Shown piece by piece: positions 1 through 6,394 of a stretch of DNA of 33,743 bases. Where the stretch lies: positions 1-33,743 of IMG/VR virus record IMGVR_UViG_3300020084_000049. One strand, 5' to 3'. Within the stretch, counting starts at the first letter, position 1, and each line of letters begins with the position of its first letter. Origin of the DNA: a virus. Below the pieces are notes generated by a model. It saw nothing but the letters and a program-made list of their open reading frames with translations, did no database searches and had not been told where the DNA came from. Made by a program: the position numbers and the translations under genes.

Positions 1-831
1 TTTTTTAGATTTGTCTTGGAACTTAGATTCGAAGATTTTGAGTTTATCAAACTCATCTTCTACTGTACCACATTCATCGATTTGGTTTTGTATTCCCTCA
101 CACAATTCAAGGTTCTCAATATTGATACCTTGAATCAATTCAATCTCAGATCGAATGGAGTTAATACTCGATTGTCTTTGAACGTTGTTAGCTGCAGACT
201 GCTCCTTCAGATCAGCAATAAATCTTTGTTGCAGTTGCACCTTTTCTTTAGCGATCTCCATCTTGTAATCAAGATCTCTAATATCATCCCGAATGATTTT
301 AATTCGATCTTTAAGAAGAAGATTCATCGTAGAGAAGATCTTGATATCAAGCAAGTCTTCAATAACTTCTCTACGATGCGCTGGAGGAAGCTGCATGAAT
401 GGAACAAAAGTAGATGAACCAAGAATGACAACCTGAGTGAATGACTTGAAATTCAACTTCAGAATGTTTTGCTCTAGGGACCTCTGCTGATCAACAGCTG
501 AAGCTTCTTGATTCAACATTTGTCCATTCAGATGTACCTCAAAAATAGAGGGTTTGATTCCACGACGAACAAGATATTCTTTAGAACCAACACTGAACTC
601 TACTTCAACAAGGCAATCTTTTTCATTAATCGAGTTGATTAACTGGGGTTTGTTGATTTTCCGAAAGGGTTTGTTAAACAGGGCGAAGCAAATCGCATCC
701 AAAAGAGTGGACTTGCCAGCACCATTACTACCCACGATCAGAGTAGAAGGACTGTTATCAAGACGCAGTTCAGTAAAAACATTTCCCGTAGAGAGAAAGT
801 TTTTCCAACGTATAGACTTGAATATAATCAT
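1..831 (-). CDS. 46: Recombination nuclease subunit gp46 (SbcC/Rad50-like), partial
   Basis: N-terminal 277 codons of the SMC-type ATPase subunit of the gp46/gp47 recombination nuclease, which resects DNA ends during recombination-dependent replication. The reading frame runs off the left edge of the window, so the C-terminal half is missing. A Rad50-like Walker A motif, GSNGAGKST, is at residues 34-42, preceded by the N-terminal strand pattern IIFKSIRWKNFLSTGN typical of the family. From about residue 165 the protein becomes charged and helical, as expected for the start of the coiled-coil arm. The ATG lies 16 nt after the stop of the DUF3110-like gene, and gp47 is directly upstream of that gene. 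The order gp47, small gene, gp46 supports the call. Identity is secure; only the extent is unknown. Confidence 0.93.
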   Translation of the reverse strand, partial: MIIFKSIRWKNFLSTGNVFTELRLDNSPSTLIVGSNGAGKSTLLDAICFALFNKPFRKINKPQLINSINEKDCLVEVEFSVGSKEYLVRRGIKPSIFEVHLNGQMLNQEASAVDQQRSLEQNILKLNFKSFTQVVILGSSTFVPFMQLPPAHRREVIEDLLDIKIFSTMNLLLKDRIKIIRDDIRDLDYKMEIAKEKVQLQQRFIADLKEQSAANNVQRQSSINSIRSEIELIQGINIENLELCEGIQNQIDECGTVEDEFDKLKIFESKFQDKSKK

Positions 832-847
832 AATGAAAGGACAAAAA

Positions 848-1111
848 TTAATCTTCTCTAGGAGGTATCACTATATCGTCGGGAGTTACGATATAGTATG
901 GATGACCATGCTGCTCGCAAGCTCGCATAGCATTACGGTCTTCCACTTCTACTACTGACATTTCTGGAAAATCATCTGCTTCCAGAAGACCAGCATAGCG
1001 CACTGCGTCGTCTTTGTCAAGAAAAAGGTACACAATCTGCTCACCCTCATCTGAAGTGACAGCATATGCACCTTCTTCTTCATAACCTTTCAGTGCGAGT
1101 ATGTACATCAA
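848..1111 (-). CDS. DUF3110-like small protein between gp47 and gp46
   Basis: An 87-residue acidic protein. The central pattern with AVRYAGLLEADDFPEMSVVEVED, read in two overlapping halves, and the C-terminal stretch ending VIPPRED resemble DUF3110, a family known mainly from cyanobacteria. The match is from memory of the family, not a search. The start codon overlaps the gp47 stop by 4 nt (ATGA), and gp46 follows 16 nt after its stop, so the three genes are very probably co-translated. No catalytic motif, signal peptide or membrane segment is visible. A role in modulating the gp46/47 nuclease is suggested only by position. It may instead be a host-derived gene carried for another reason. Confidence 0.75.
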   Translation of the reverse strand: MMYILALKGYEEEGAYAVTSDEGEQIVYLFLDKDDAVRYAGLLEADDFPEMSVVEVEDRNAMRACEQHGHPYYIVTPDDIVIPPRED

Positions 1112-2154
1112 ACAAGCTCCAGTGCTTCGACGTACAAAGATTTCAAAAGATTCTTGAGACCAGATTTATCTTGATGCTCAAGGTCATCAACATACTTCTC
1201 AAGAATAGTGAGAGTGTCTTCAGTTTCAATATCAATTTCTTCTCGGAGATCTGATTCGAAAGAAGGGTCCTCGATGATCTTTACTTCATGTACTCCTGCT
1301 GCAAAAAGTTGAGTTACAAAAAAATCAAACTTGTGAGAGTCATTTTTCTTTTCAACTACAACCTTAACAAATTTCTCTGAGTAATCTTTGTACTTAAACT
1401 TAGAACTATTTACCTTGCTTTCATCATAGTAAATCTTTTCATAGATTTCATATGGATTTTGAATGTACTCAAGTTCAAGAGTGTCTGTGTCAAAGATATG
1501 AAATCCTCTTTGATCTTTGTAATCATTCCAATAAATTTGGTAAGGATTGCCAAGGTACTTTACATTAGCTCTGGATGACTTGTGATGGTAGTGTCCCGAG
1601 AATACTTGCTTGAACTTTTTATAGCGACCGCTCTCATCACCGTGGTCCATGATGAGTCCTCTACGGACTTCAAATCCGTTGAGCTCAAGGTGCCCCATCG
1701 CACACTCGCAAGTTGTCTTTTCAATAAGTTGGAAAGTTTCTTCAGCATTTTCTTGATTGATCCATGGAACAAACAAAATACCCAAACCACCAATATTCAC
1801 TTCAGTTGGTTTTGAGTATATCTTAATATTATCATACTGCCCAAGAACGTTATCCAGGGTGTTGATGTTATTGGTATCTTTAAAGTATGCCGTGTGATTA
1901 CCAACAACAGAATAAACATTCACGCCCATTTTATCTAGGCGGTCGTAATAATTTTTTCTAGCCCAGTGAATAGACCACAAGTCAATATTGCGGCGGTTGT
2001 CAAATGTATCACCTAAGTCAATTACTACTTTGATGTCACGTTCTTCCAGTGTTGGAAAAAAGATGTTGTTATAAAATTTTAGGAAGAAGTCATGAAAGAT
2101 TCTGTTTGACTTTCTTGCTCCAAAATGCTGGTCTGTAATGATCGCTACTTTCAT
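1108..2154 (-). CDS. 47: Recombination nuclease subunit gp47 (SbcD/Mre11-like)
   Basis: 348-residue metallophosphoesterase that pairs with gp46 to process DNA ends. The Mre11/SbcD phosphoesterase motifs are all present and in order: DQH at residues 8-10, GDTFDNR from residue 48, GNHT from residue 85, GHLEL in the middle and GHYHH near residue 187. The length is close to the 339 residues of T4 gp47. The start codon is 3 nt after the stop of a candidate 21-codon mini-ORF, and the gene ends in a 4-nt overlap with the DUF3110-like gene. No frameshift or missing ligand is seen. Confidence 0.96.
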   Translation of the reverse strand: MKVAIITDQHFGARKSNRIFHDFFLKFYNNIFFPTLEERDIKVVIDLGDTFDNRRNIDLWSIHWARKNYYDRLDKMGVNVYSVVGNHTAYFKDTNNINTLDNVLGQYDNIKIYSKPTEVNIGGLGILFVPWINQENAEETFQLIEKTTCECAMGHLELNGFEVRRGLIMDHGDESGRYKKFKQVFSGHYHHKSSRANVKYLGNPYQIYWNDYKDQRGFHIFDTDTLELEYIQNPYEIYEKIYYDESKVNSSKFKYKDYSEKFVKVVVEKKNDSHKFDFFVTQLFAAGVHEVKIIEDPSFESDLREEIDIETEDTLTILEKYVDDLEHQDKSGLKNLLKSLYVEALELV

Positions 2155-2157
2155 AAT

Positions 2158-2223
2158 TTAAATACTCGTTACAACTTGCCACCTACGTAACCTTCGTGGG
2201 TTGAAATTGGATCTGGAAATCAT
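2158..2223 (-). CDS. Candidate 21-codon mini-ORF coupled to gp47
   Basis: A short frame encoding 21 residues, basic (five Arg) and without acidic residues. Its ATG overlaps the stop of the upstream 73-residue gene as ATGA, and its TAA lies 3 nt before the gp47 ATG. That is exactly the spacing used for translational coupling throughout this cluster. Without it, the 65-nt gap before gp47 would be the only break in the run from gp55 to gp46. At this length chance cannot be excluded. It may only carry ribosomes to gp47, or not be translated at all. Confidence 0.35.
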   Translation of the reverse strand: MISRSNFNPRRLRRWQVVTSI

Positions 2224-2441
2224 TTCTTCTTTTTATTCTTAGGTTCTTTGTGATCTAGAACTTCAACGTGACTTAAAAAATTACCACCACGCTCAAACCA
2301 CCTACGCTGCACATCTTCATAATTATCAAAGATAACAGATTCGCCAGTGCTTGTTACTAATTTATAATCGTGACGGAGATATGGTTCGTCAGATGTTTGT
2401 CGGAAATAGCGTGGATCAGAGGGGTCAATAAGCTGAGTCAT
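2220..2441 (-). CDS. Small hypothetical protein, 73 aa
   Basis: A 73-residue soluble protein with a lysine-rich tail (KNKKKK). I do not recognise a characterised family. The frame is bounded on both sides by 4-nt ATGA overlaps, with the upstream 59-residue gene and the downstream 21-codon frame, which strongly supports it being translated. It contains many aromatic and charged residues and no cysteine, signal peptide or membrane segment. Its place between gp55 and gp47 is an area where cyanomyoviruses carry short genes of unknown function. The basic tail would suit nucleic-acid contact, but that is speculation. Confidence 0.7.
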   Translation of the reverse strand: MTQLIDPSDPRYFRQTSDEPYLRHDYKLVTSTGESVIFDNYEDVQRRWFERGGNFLSHVEVLDHKEPKNKKKK

Positions 2442-2617
2442 TCGAGTGTAATTGCAGTGCGTGGGGTGTGGGGTGTACGGCGAATAGATGATGCTTTGAA
2501 TATTTTAGCAAAGGAAGAGTCCCATACAAGTTCTTCATCTGCTTCTGTTAGCGGACCCCAACGGGAGGTAGCAAGTGCTGATTTAAGTAGTGTTTTAATA
2601 AGATCAATCATAATCAT
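2438..2617 (-). CDS. Small hypothetical protein, 59 aa
   Basis: A short frame of about 59 residues with the central phrase TEADEELVWDSSFA and a basic, proline- and threonine-rich end. The family is not recognised. I place the start at the ATG ending at 2617; a TTG two codons further upstream and an ATG at 2611 are alternatives. The stop overlaps the ATG of the next gene (ATGA at 2438-2441). The start region overlaps the end of a possible 15-codon frame that begins on the gp55 stop. No membrane segment or metal-binding pattern is visible. Confidence 0.6.
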   Translation of the reverse strand: MIMIDLIKTLLKSALATSRWGPLTEADEELVWDSSFAKIFKASSIRRTPHTPRTAITLE

Positions 2618-2651
2618 TTGCAATACGTTCTAATTCTTCTTCGTTACTCAT
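2604..2651 (-). CDS. Candidate 15-codon frame after gp55
   Basis: A 15-residue acidic frame beginning MSNEEELERIAND. Its ATG overlaps the gp55 stop codon as ATGA, and its TGA falls inside the start region of the 59-residue gene. It could serve as a coupling leader that passes ribosomes from gp55 to the next gene. It is very short, so this is only a candidate. Confidence 0.22.
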   Translation of the reverse strand: MSNEEELERIANDYD

Positions 2652-3118
2652 TTGATTCTAATCTCTACGTTTTCTTTGATGGTGTTATAGTCCGAAGAAA
2701 AATCGTTGTCATCAGAATGAAACACTTGTTCATATCCAGATCTAGTAAGAATTTTATTCTTGATTTCTAGCTGACGTTTTTCTTTTTGGATTCTACGCAA
2801 GAAAGCATAGTAGATGATCTGAGTAAAGTAAGCAAAGGGATTGCTTGATTTATCAGGATTAAAGTTCTCGATGTATTGAACGCAGTTCTCAATTCCATCA
2901 CAGATCATATCCTCTCTGAACATGTAGTTCACGAAGTTTGGTTTGTATGATAAGTGAGTTGCGATCTTCAGAAAACACTCGCCAATATAATTATTAATTT
3001 GAGGACGTGGTTCACCCTTCTCAGCAGCAACTTTGCACTTGCGTTTGAATTCGATGAGTTCCTCTAAGAATTCTTTGTTATTAACGTAGTGTTCTGATTT
3101 TCCAGTTTTCTTTGTCAT
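2648..3118 (-). CDS. 55: Late-transcription sigma factor gp55
   Basis: 156-residue phage sigma factor that redirects host RNA polymerase to the late promoter boxes (TATAAATA type) found across this window. The region from about residue 70 to 120, with MICDGIENCVQYIENFNPD, NPFAYFTQIIYYAFLRRI and the following KEKRQLEIKNK, is the conserved sigma region 2 part of gp55 proteins. T4 gp55 is 185 residues, so this is a compact version typical of cyanophages. Upstream is a host-type promoter (TTGACT, 17 bp, TACACT), which fits a factor that must be made before late transcription starts. Downstream genes are coupled by ATGA overlaps. Confidence 0.93.
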   Translation of the reverse strand: MTKKTGKSEHYVNNKEFLEELIEFKRKCKVAAEKGEPRPQINNYIGECFLKIATHLSYKPNFVNYMFREDMICDGIENCVQYIENFNPDKSSNPFAYFTQIIYYAFLRRIQKEKRQLEIKNKILTRSGYEQVFHSDDNDFSSDYNTIKENVEIRIK

Positions 3119-3145
3119 TCATACAACATGTATTGATTTTCTATA

Positions 3146-3174
3146 AGTGTAGCAAATTGAACTGCGTAAGTCAA
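3146..3174 (-). promoter_or_regulatory. Host sigma-70-type promoter of gp55
   Basis: On the minus strand TTGACT (3169-3174) is followed after exactly 17 bp by TACACT (3146-3151), 28 nt before the gp55 ATG. The hexamers match the bacterial consensus at five of six (-35) and four of six (-10) positions. This is the only well-formed host-type promoter I find in the window. It sits in the only clear intergenic gap of the recombination cluster. Confidence 0.65.
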
Positions 3175-3208
3175 GGGGCTTGACAGACCCCCCAAAAAAC
3201 GATACAAT

Positions 3209-3224
3209 AACCCTGTGGAGGGTT
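3209..3224 (-). terminator. Hairpin between the UvsW unit and gp55, possible weak terminator
   Basis: A perfect 6-bp stem (AACCCT/AGGGTT) with a 4-nt loop lies 20 nt after the stop of the 127-residue gene on the minus strand. A T6 run follows, but only about 10 nt downstream, so it is not a classic intrinsic terminator. It may instead protect mRNA or partly attenuate read-through into gp55. Confidence 0.35.
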
Positions 3225-3244
3225 CAAAAAATAGTTAATAGCTT

Positions 3245-3628
3245 TTATCTTTTAAATAGATTCTCTAATCTTTTTCTAGCTTCTTCTACAGATCCAAGTC
3301 TTCCTATCCCGTTTGTCTTGTCTACATTCAATTGATTTGAATCACGATTTAATTTTCTCAAAGAGAGCTTGTAGAACACTTCGACTTCTGAACTGACTTC
3401 TACAAGTGTGACAATTTTTTCTTTTGGAATAATGAATACAGTTTCATTTGAGAACTTCATCCAGGGTCCAACTTTGGCTCCTGCTTTCCTACCGAGTTGA
3501 ACTTCTTCTACTTCGATTGGATTCTCAACAATTACATATTCTCCAGCTTCATCATTAACAGGACAAACGACAGCAAGAATCTCTTCACCAGTAATTAGTT
3601 TTAGTGCGGCAAGAAATTCCTCATCCAT
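3245..3628 (-). CDS. Conserved hypothetical downstream of UvsW, LSm-like start
   Basis: A 127-residue protein, counting from the ATG ending at 3628, which lies 1 nt after the UvsW stop. A longer frame back to 3664 would overlap UvsW by 35 nt and is less likely. The N-terminal half, with LKLITGEEILAVVCPVND and the later VEVEEVQL and GPWMKFS, reads like a small beta-barrel of the LSm/Sm type. This is a fold guess from pattern only. The C-terminal 40 residues are basic and polar. The gene is last in the gp3-UvsY-UvsW unit and is followed by a hairpin and the gp55 promoter. Its position suggests a role with recombination or RNA, but the function is unknown. Confidence 0.8.
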   Translation of the reverse strand: MDEEFLAALKLITGEEILAVVCPVNDEAGEYVIVENPIEVEEVQLGRKAGAKVGPWMKFSNETVFIIPKEKIVTLVEVSSEVEVFYKLSLRKLNRDSNQLNVDKTNGIGRLGSVEEARKRLENLFKR

Positions 3629-3629
3629 T

Positions 3630-5102
3630 TTAGTTATCTCGAATGCGAACATCGATGAATTCATAATTAAAGTTTTCTTCGTTGTATATTTTTACTCTTT
3701 CTACTAAGTGATTGAGTGTATAGTTTCTTTTTGATCCTTTTGATATATCGTCAGCAATATCATAAAGTACTGCTTTTCTTTTGTTCTCACCTTTTCTGAG
3801 AACGCGCCCGATACTTTGTAAGTTTCTTACTCTTGATTTTGACGGGGAGGCAAATACAACATTATGAAGATTACGAATGTTGATGCCTGTACTAAATGTT
3901 CCGTATGATGCAACGATGATAGAGTTCGATGTAGTCTCTGCGATTTGTCTAACTTTCTCGCGGTCTTCGACTTCTACTCCCCCGTGTACCAAGAAGACCA
4001 ATCGATCTTCTCCAACTTTATTATTTATGAGATCAAATAAAGGCATACCATGACGCTCAACGTAGTTAAACAGCACGAGAGTATTACCCTCAAGATCACA
4101 CACCAGATTGCGAATGAATTTGTTTCTACCAGAATGCTCTACAAGGTAATCAATCTCTTGCTGGTAGCTATCAAATGCTTTTGAGTCATGCTTTAGAATA
4201 AGAACCTTAATTTCAAATTCAGAGAGATGCCCCTGTTGAATAAGACTCTCAGTCTTAATGACTTTATTGACAGCACCAAACACACCTTCAAGAACAAGGC
4301 GATTGGTTGCAGTTCCGTCTAATGTACCTGTGAACCCAACGCGGTATTTACAATCATGCAACTTATTCATGATCCCAGTGAGTGACTTAGCTTTAAAGAG
4401 ATGTGCCTCGTCTCCAATCACTGCTCCAAAATCATTAAAGTAATTCTTAGGGAGCTTGTAGATAGACTGCCAAGTTGTAATCACCACATCCTTTTTGGAA
4501 ATCGGAGATTGTCCACCATATACTTTATGGCAGTGGTGCTTAGCGTTCCAACCATAATCCTCAAAGTCCTTATACATCTGTTCGACCAGCGATGTAGTTG
4601 GGACAACGATGAGTGTCTTTAAATTCTTTTTCTCGAAGTATCTGATAATCGCATAGATCATCAGCGATTTTCCAGATCCAGTCGGAGACAACAGAAGCTT
4701 CCTTTTGTTTCTCAGAGCTTCGTAGATGCCTTTGTATTGATAGTCTCTTACTTTATGTGGTATGTTTAGAGTCTTTACGAATTCTCCGATTCCTTCAGGG
4801 GTGACAAACTCATCCACTTCTGATGGAAGTCCGTAAAACTTGTTTTCTCTATAGACATATTCATACCCCCTTTCCTTGCAAAAACTTGTAACGTAAGGGA
4901 GAAGACCAACATAAATCTCGCCCGTACCAGGGGAGAATAATTTGATTTTGCCATCCCAGAACCTCTTCTTATAAGCTGACATGAATTTCGCTTGAGGTAC
5001 ATCAAACGTGAACTCGTCAGCTAACTCATATTGTACGTGCGGTTCACAATCAATCTTTAAATAAACCTCGTTCTTCTTTTCGATGATGACACTAGACTTC
5101 AT
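3630..5102 (-). CDS. uvsW: UvsW DNA/RNA helicase
   Basis: 490-residue superfamily 2 helicase that unwinds branched DNA and R-loops and helps the switch to recombination-dependent replication. The motifs are in order: Walker A LSPTGSGKS near residues 138-146, PTTSLVEQM (Ia), DEAH at residues 231-234, VGFTGTLDGT (III), and QSIGRVLRKGE (VI) near the end. The N-terminal 100 residues correspond to the substrate-recognition domain of T4 UvsW. T4 UvsW is 503 residues, so this is full length. It overlaps the end of UvsY by 11 nt and is followed after 1 nt by the next gene. Confidence 0.96.
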   Translation of the reverse strand: MKSSVIIEKKNEVYLKIDCEPHVQYELADEFTFDVPQAKFMSAYKKRFWDGKIKLFSPGTGEIYVGLLPYVTSFCKERGYEYVYRENKFYGLPSEVDEFVTPEGIGEFVKTLNIPHKVRDYQYKGIYEALRNKRKLLLSPTGSGKSLMIYAIIRYFEKKNLKTLIVVPTTSLVEQMYKDFEDYGWNAKHHCHKVYGGQSPISKKDVVITTWQSIYKLPKNYFNDFGAVIGDEAHLFKAKSLTGIMNKLHDCKYRVGFTGTLDGTATNRLVLEGVFGAVNKVIKTESLIQQGHLSEFEIKVLILKHDSKAFDSYQQEIDYLVEHSGRNKFIRNLVCDLEGNTLVLFNYVERHGMPLFDLINNKVGEDRLVFLVHGGVEVEDREKVRQIAETTSNSIIVASYGTFSTGINIRNLHNVVFASPSKSRVRNLQSIGRVLRKGENKRKAVLYDIADDISKGSKRNYTLNHLVERVKIYNEENFNYEFIDVRIRDN

Positions 5103-5505
5103 AACCTTTCAAAAATTTGGCAAACTCAATCGCGTTCTTAATATGGAATGAACGATTGTTAATTGCCGTGATGATGGTCTTTAGTGATTCGACCATCTGG
5201 TTATAATACTTAAGTTTCAGAACCGCTCTTTGATATTCTTCGTCAGAGTCTATGTAGATGCCTACATCTTGTTTGAGAAGTTTAATGTGAAAAGGTTTTT
5301 CTGATTTGCCAGTATAAAATTCCCAACGATCACGGTATACCGATTTTACGGTTAGCTCTTGCTGATCCCGAAGAACCGCAAAACTATTGTATAGTCTTAA
5401 ATATTTAGCATGTAATCTGGGGATCGATAATGAGTCATGATCTAATTTTTCATCATCTAAGTGGGAATCCTTTTCCCACATTTCGTCAAGGGTTTCAAGA
5501 TTCAT
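5092..5505 (-). CDS. uvsY: UvsY recombination mediator
   Basis: 137-residue protein, the same size as T4 UvsY, which loads the UvsX recombinase onto gp32-coated single-stranded DNA. The N-terminal part (ETLDEMWEKDSHLD, LHAKYLRLYN) and the C-terminal helical region with SFHIKNAIEFAKFLKG are characteristic. The start overlaps the gp3 stop as ATGA and the end overlaps UvsW by 11 nt, so gp3, UvsY and UvsW are read as one unit. UvsX and gp32 are not in this window. Confidence 0.93.
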   Translation of the reverse strand: MNLETLDEMWEKDSHLDDEKLDHDSLSIPRLHAKYLRLYNSFAVLRDQQELTVKSVYRDRWEFYTGKSEKPFHIKLLKQDVGIYIDSDEEYQRAVLKLKYYNQMVESLKTIITAINNRSFHIKNAIEFAKFLKGYEV

Positions 5506-6059
5506 ACAATCTGTCCGTCAGAGTCAGTGATTTCATATAAAGTATACTTGAAATTTACCTCTGCTGTAAAGTAATTAATATCTGTAGCAGTGGAATCAAA
5601 TTCCAAGGTTGTTAAACTAGTTGGCCAAATATTGTAAAAATTGACACTCGATACTGTATTGTAGTTGCTATTAAGAATCAGTAGACGTGCGTCACTCATT
5701 TGTTTAGTGAAGCTTGTAGATCTACCTGATTCATCTACAGTTTGAATATACTCATAGAACTCTTCCCATTCCTGTGGGTTTGTGAGTCCTTTGAGCCATC
5801 TGTAAATCTCATAATAATTATCAAGTGTTTCGTTCACCAGGAATCTGAGATTCAGATCTCCGTATGTGATCTTGTCTCCTGGTACACTGAAATCTTTGAT
5901 TGGTGTTTGGATTTCTCGAATACCAATATTCACATCTGGAATCGAAGCTGATTGGCAGAAGTAGTCCACGTTTGGAGTTCTACCAATAACAAATTTGAAT
6001 CCTACTGGAGATAAGAAGTTTTGATTTCTTGGAGAAAATAAATTTGTTTCAGACGCCAT
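5502..6059 (-). CDS. 3: Tail completion and sheath stabiliser gp3
   Basis: 185 residues from the ATG ending at 6059; a GTG start five codons upstream is possible but less attractive. The protein looks like a tail-tube-related beta-barrel: GFKFVIGRTPNVDYFCQSAS near the N-terminus, GDLNLRFLVNETLDNYYEIY in the middle, and FKYTLYEI near the C-terminus. This pattern occurs in T4-type gp3, which caps the tail tube below the neck, and more loosely in gp19 and gp54. Its place between gp23 and UvsY is where cyanomyoviruses encode gp3. The start overlaps the preceding 53-residue gene by 11 nt, and the stop overlaps UvsY as ATGA. Confidence 0.78.
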   Translation of the reverse strand: MASETNLFSPRNQNFLSPVGFKFVIGRTPNVDYFCQSASIPDVNIGIREIQTPIKDFSVPGDKITYGDLNLRFLVNETLDNYYEIYRWLKGLTNPQEWEEFYEYIQTVDESGRSTSFTKQMSDARLLILNSNYNTVSSVNFYNIWPTSLTTLEFDSTATDINYFTAEVNFKYTLYEITDSDGQIV

Positions 6060-6210
6060 CTTTCTTATCACCACTAATCATATTTAGTTTCATACTGTCA
6101 CAGGGTAAAGTAACTGATTCCACATCCACATAGCGCATGTAATCAACCTTACAAACGTTAGGTCCGATTTCTGCCATACCAATAATCGCAAATGCGATTA
6201 GGTCAATCAT
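6049..6210 (-). CDS. Small hypothetical protein, 53 aa, upstream of gp3
   Basis: A 53-residue frame with a strong ribosome-binding site (GGAGGAAAG, about 5 nt before the ATG). It overlaps the previous small gene as ATGA at its start and gp3 by 11 nt at its end. The first 14 residues are hydrophobic (DLIAFAIIGMAE), too short for a certain membrane anchor. Two cysteines, about 17 residues apart, are present. I do not recognise a family. The strong SD and coupling on both sides make translation likely. It may help set expression of gp3. Confidence 0.7.
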   Translation of the reverse strand: MIDLIAFAIIGMAEIGPNVCKVDYMRYVDVESVTLPCDSMKLNMISGDKKDGV

Positions 6211-6314
6211 TTTTTCTTTCCTCCGTTCTTAGCTTTATTAGCGGTAGCGTTACCTTGGTTTTGCTTTTTATTATTGGCAGATCCTTTCTTGCCTTTGTTA
6301 GCTGACTTCGCCAT
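6207..6314 (-). CDS. Lysine/asparagine-rich peptide, 35 aa, downstream of gp23
   Basis: A 35-residue low-complexity peptide composed almost entirely of Lys, Asn, Gly, Ala and Gln, starting MAKSANKGKKGSANN and ending GGKKK. It has a late promoter box 23 nt upstream of its ATG and a strong terminator before that, so it is set apart from the abundant gp23 message. No good SD is visible. The stop overlaps the next gene as ATGA. Such a basic peptide could bind nucleic acid or the capsid interior, but nothing in the sequence decides. It might also be only a leader for the following gene. Confidence 0.5.
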   Translation of the reverse strand: MAKSANKGKKGSANNKKQNQGNATANKAKNGGKKK

Positions 6315-6327
6315 GGTACATGTGCGT

Positions 6328-6346
6328 GGAATAATATATTTATCCC
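6328..6346 (-). promoter_or_regulatory. Late promoter box inside a small hairpin
   Basis: GATAAATA (6337-6344 on the minus strand) matches seven of eight bases of the T4 late box. It is contained in a hairpin of 7 pairs, one of them G-U (GGGATAA with TTATTCC), and a 5-nt loop. The box directly follows the gp23 terminator and would start a message for the 35- and 53-residue genes and gp3, UvsY and UvsW. Confidence 0.55.
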
Positions 6347-6349
6347 AAT

Positions 6350-6373
6350 AAAAAAGGACCTCCGAAGAGGTCC
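6350..6373 (-). terminator. Intrinsic terminator after gp23
   Basis: A perfect 7-bp GC-rich stem (GGACCTC/GAGGTCC) closed by a TTCG tetraloop on the minus strand and followed at once by T6. It lies 21 nt after the gp23 stop. A second 7-bp stem (ATGTGAG/CTCACAT, 6380-6400) overlaps the gp23 stop codon and may stabilise the 3' end of this very abundant message. Confidence 0.9.
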
Positions 6374-6394
6374 CAGTAAATGTGAGGGAAAGAC

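Noticed and set aside
2161-2219. Alternative frame before gp47 reading ISTHEGYVGGKL
   Set aside because: It looks protein-like but has no start codon in frame and ends without relation to gp47; the coupled 21-codon frame fits better.
3629-3664. Longer start for the gene after UvsW
   Set aside because: It would overlap UvsW by 35 nt; the ATG 1 nt after the UvsW stop gives a natural N-terminus.
6060-6074. GTG start five codons upstream for gp3
   Set aside because: The ATG at 6057-6059 is a better initiation codon, and the added residues look non-conserved.
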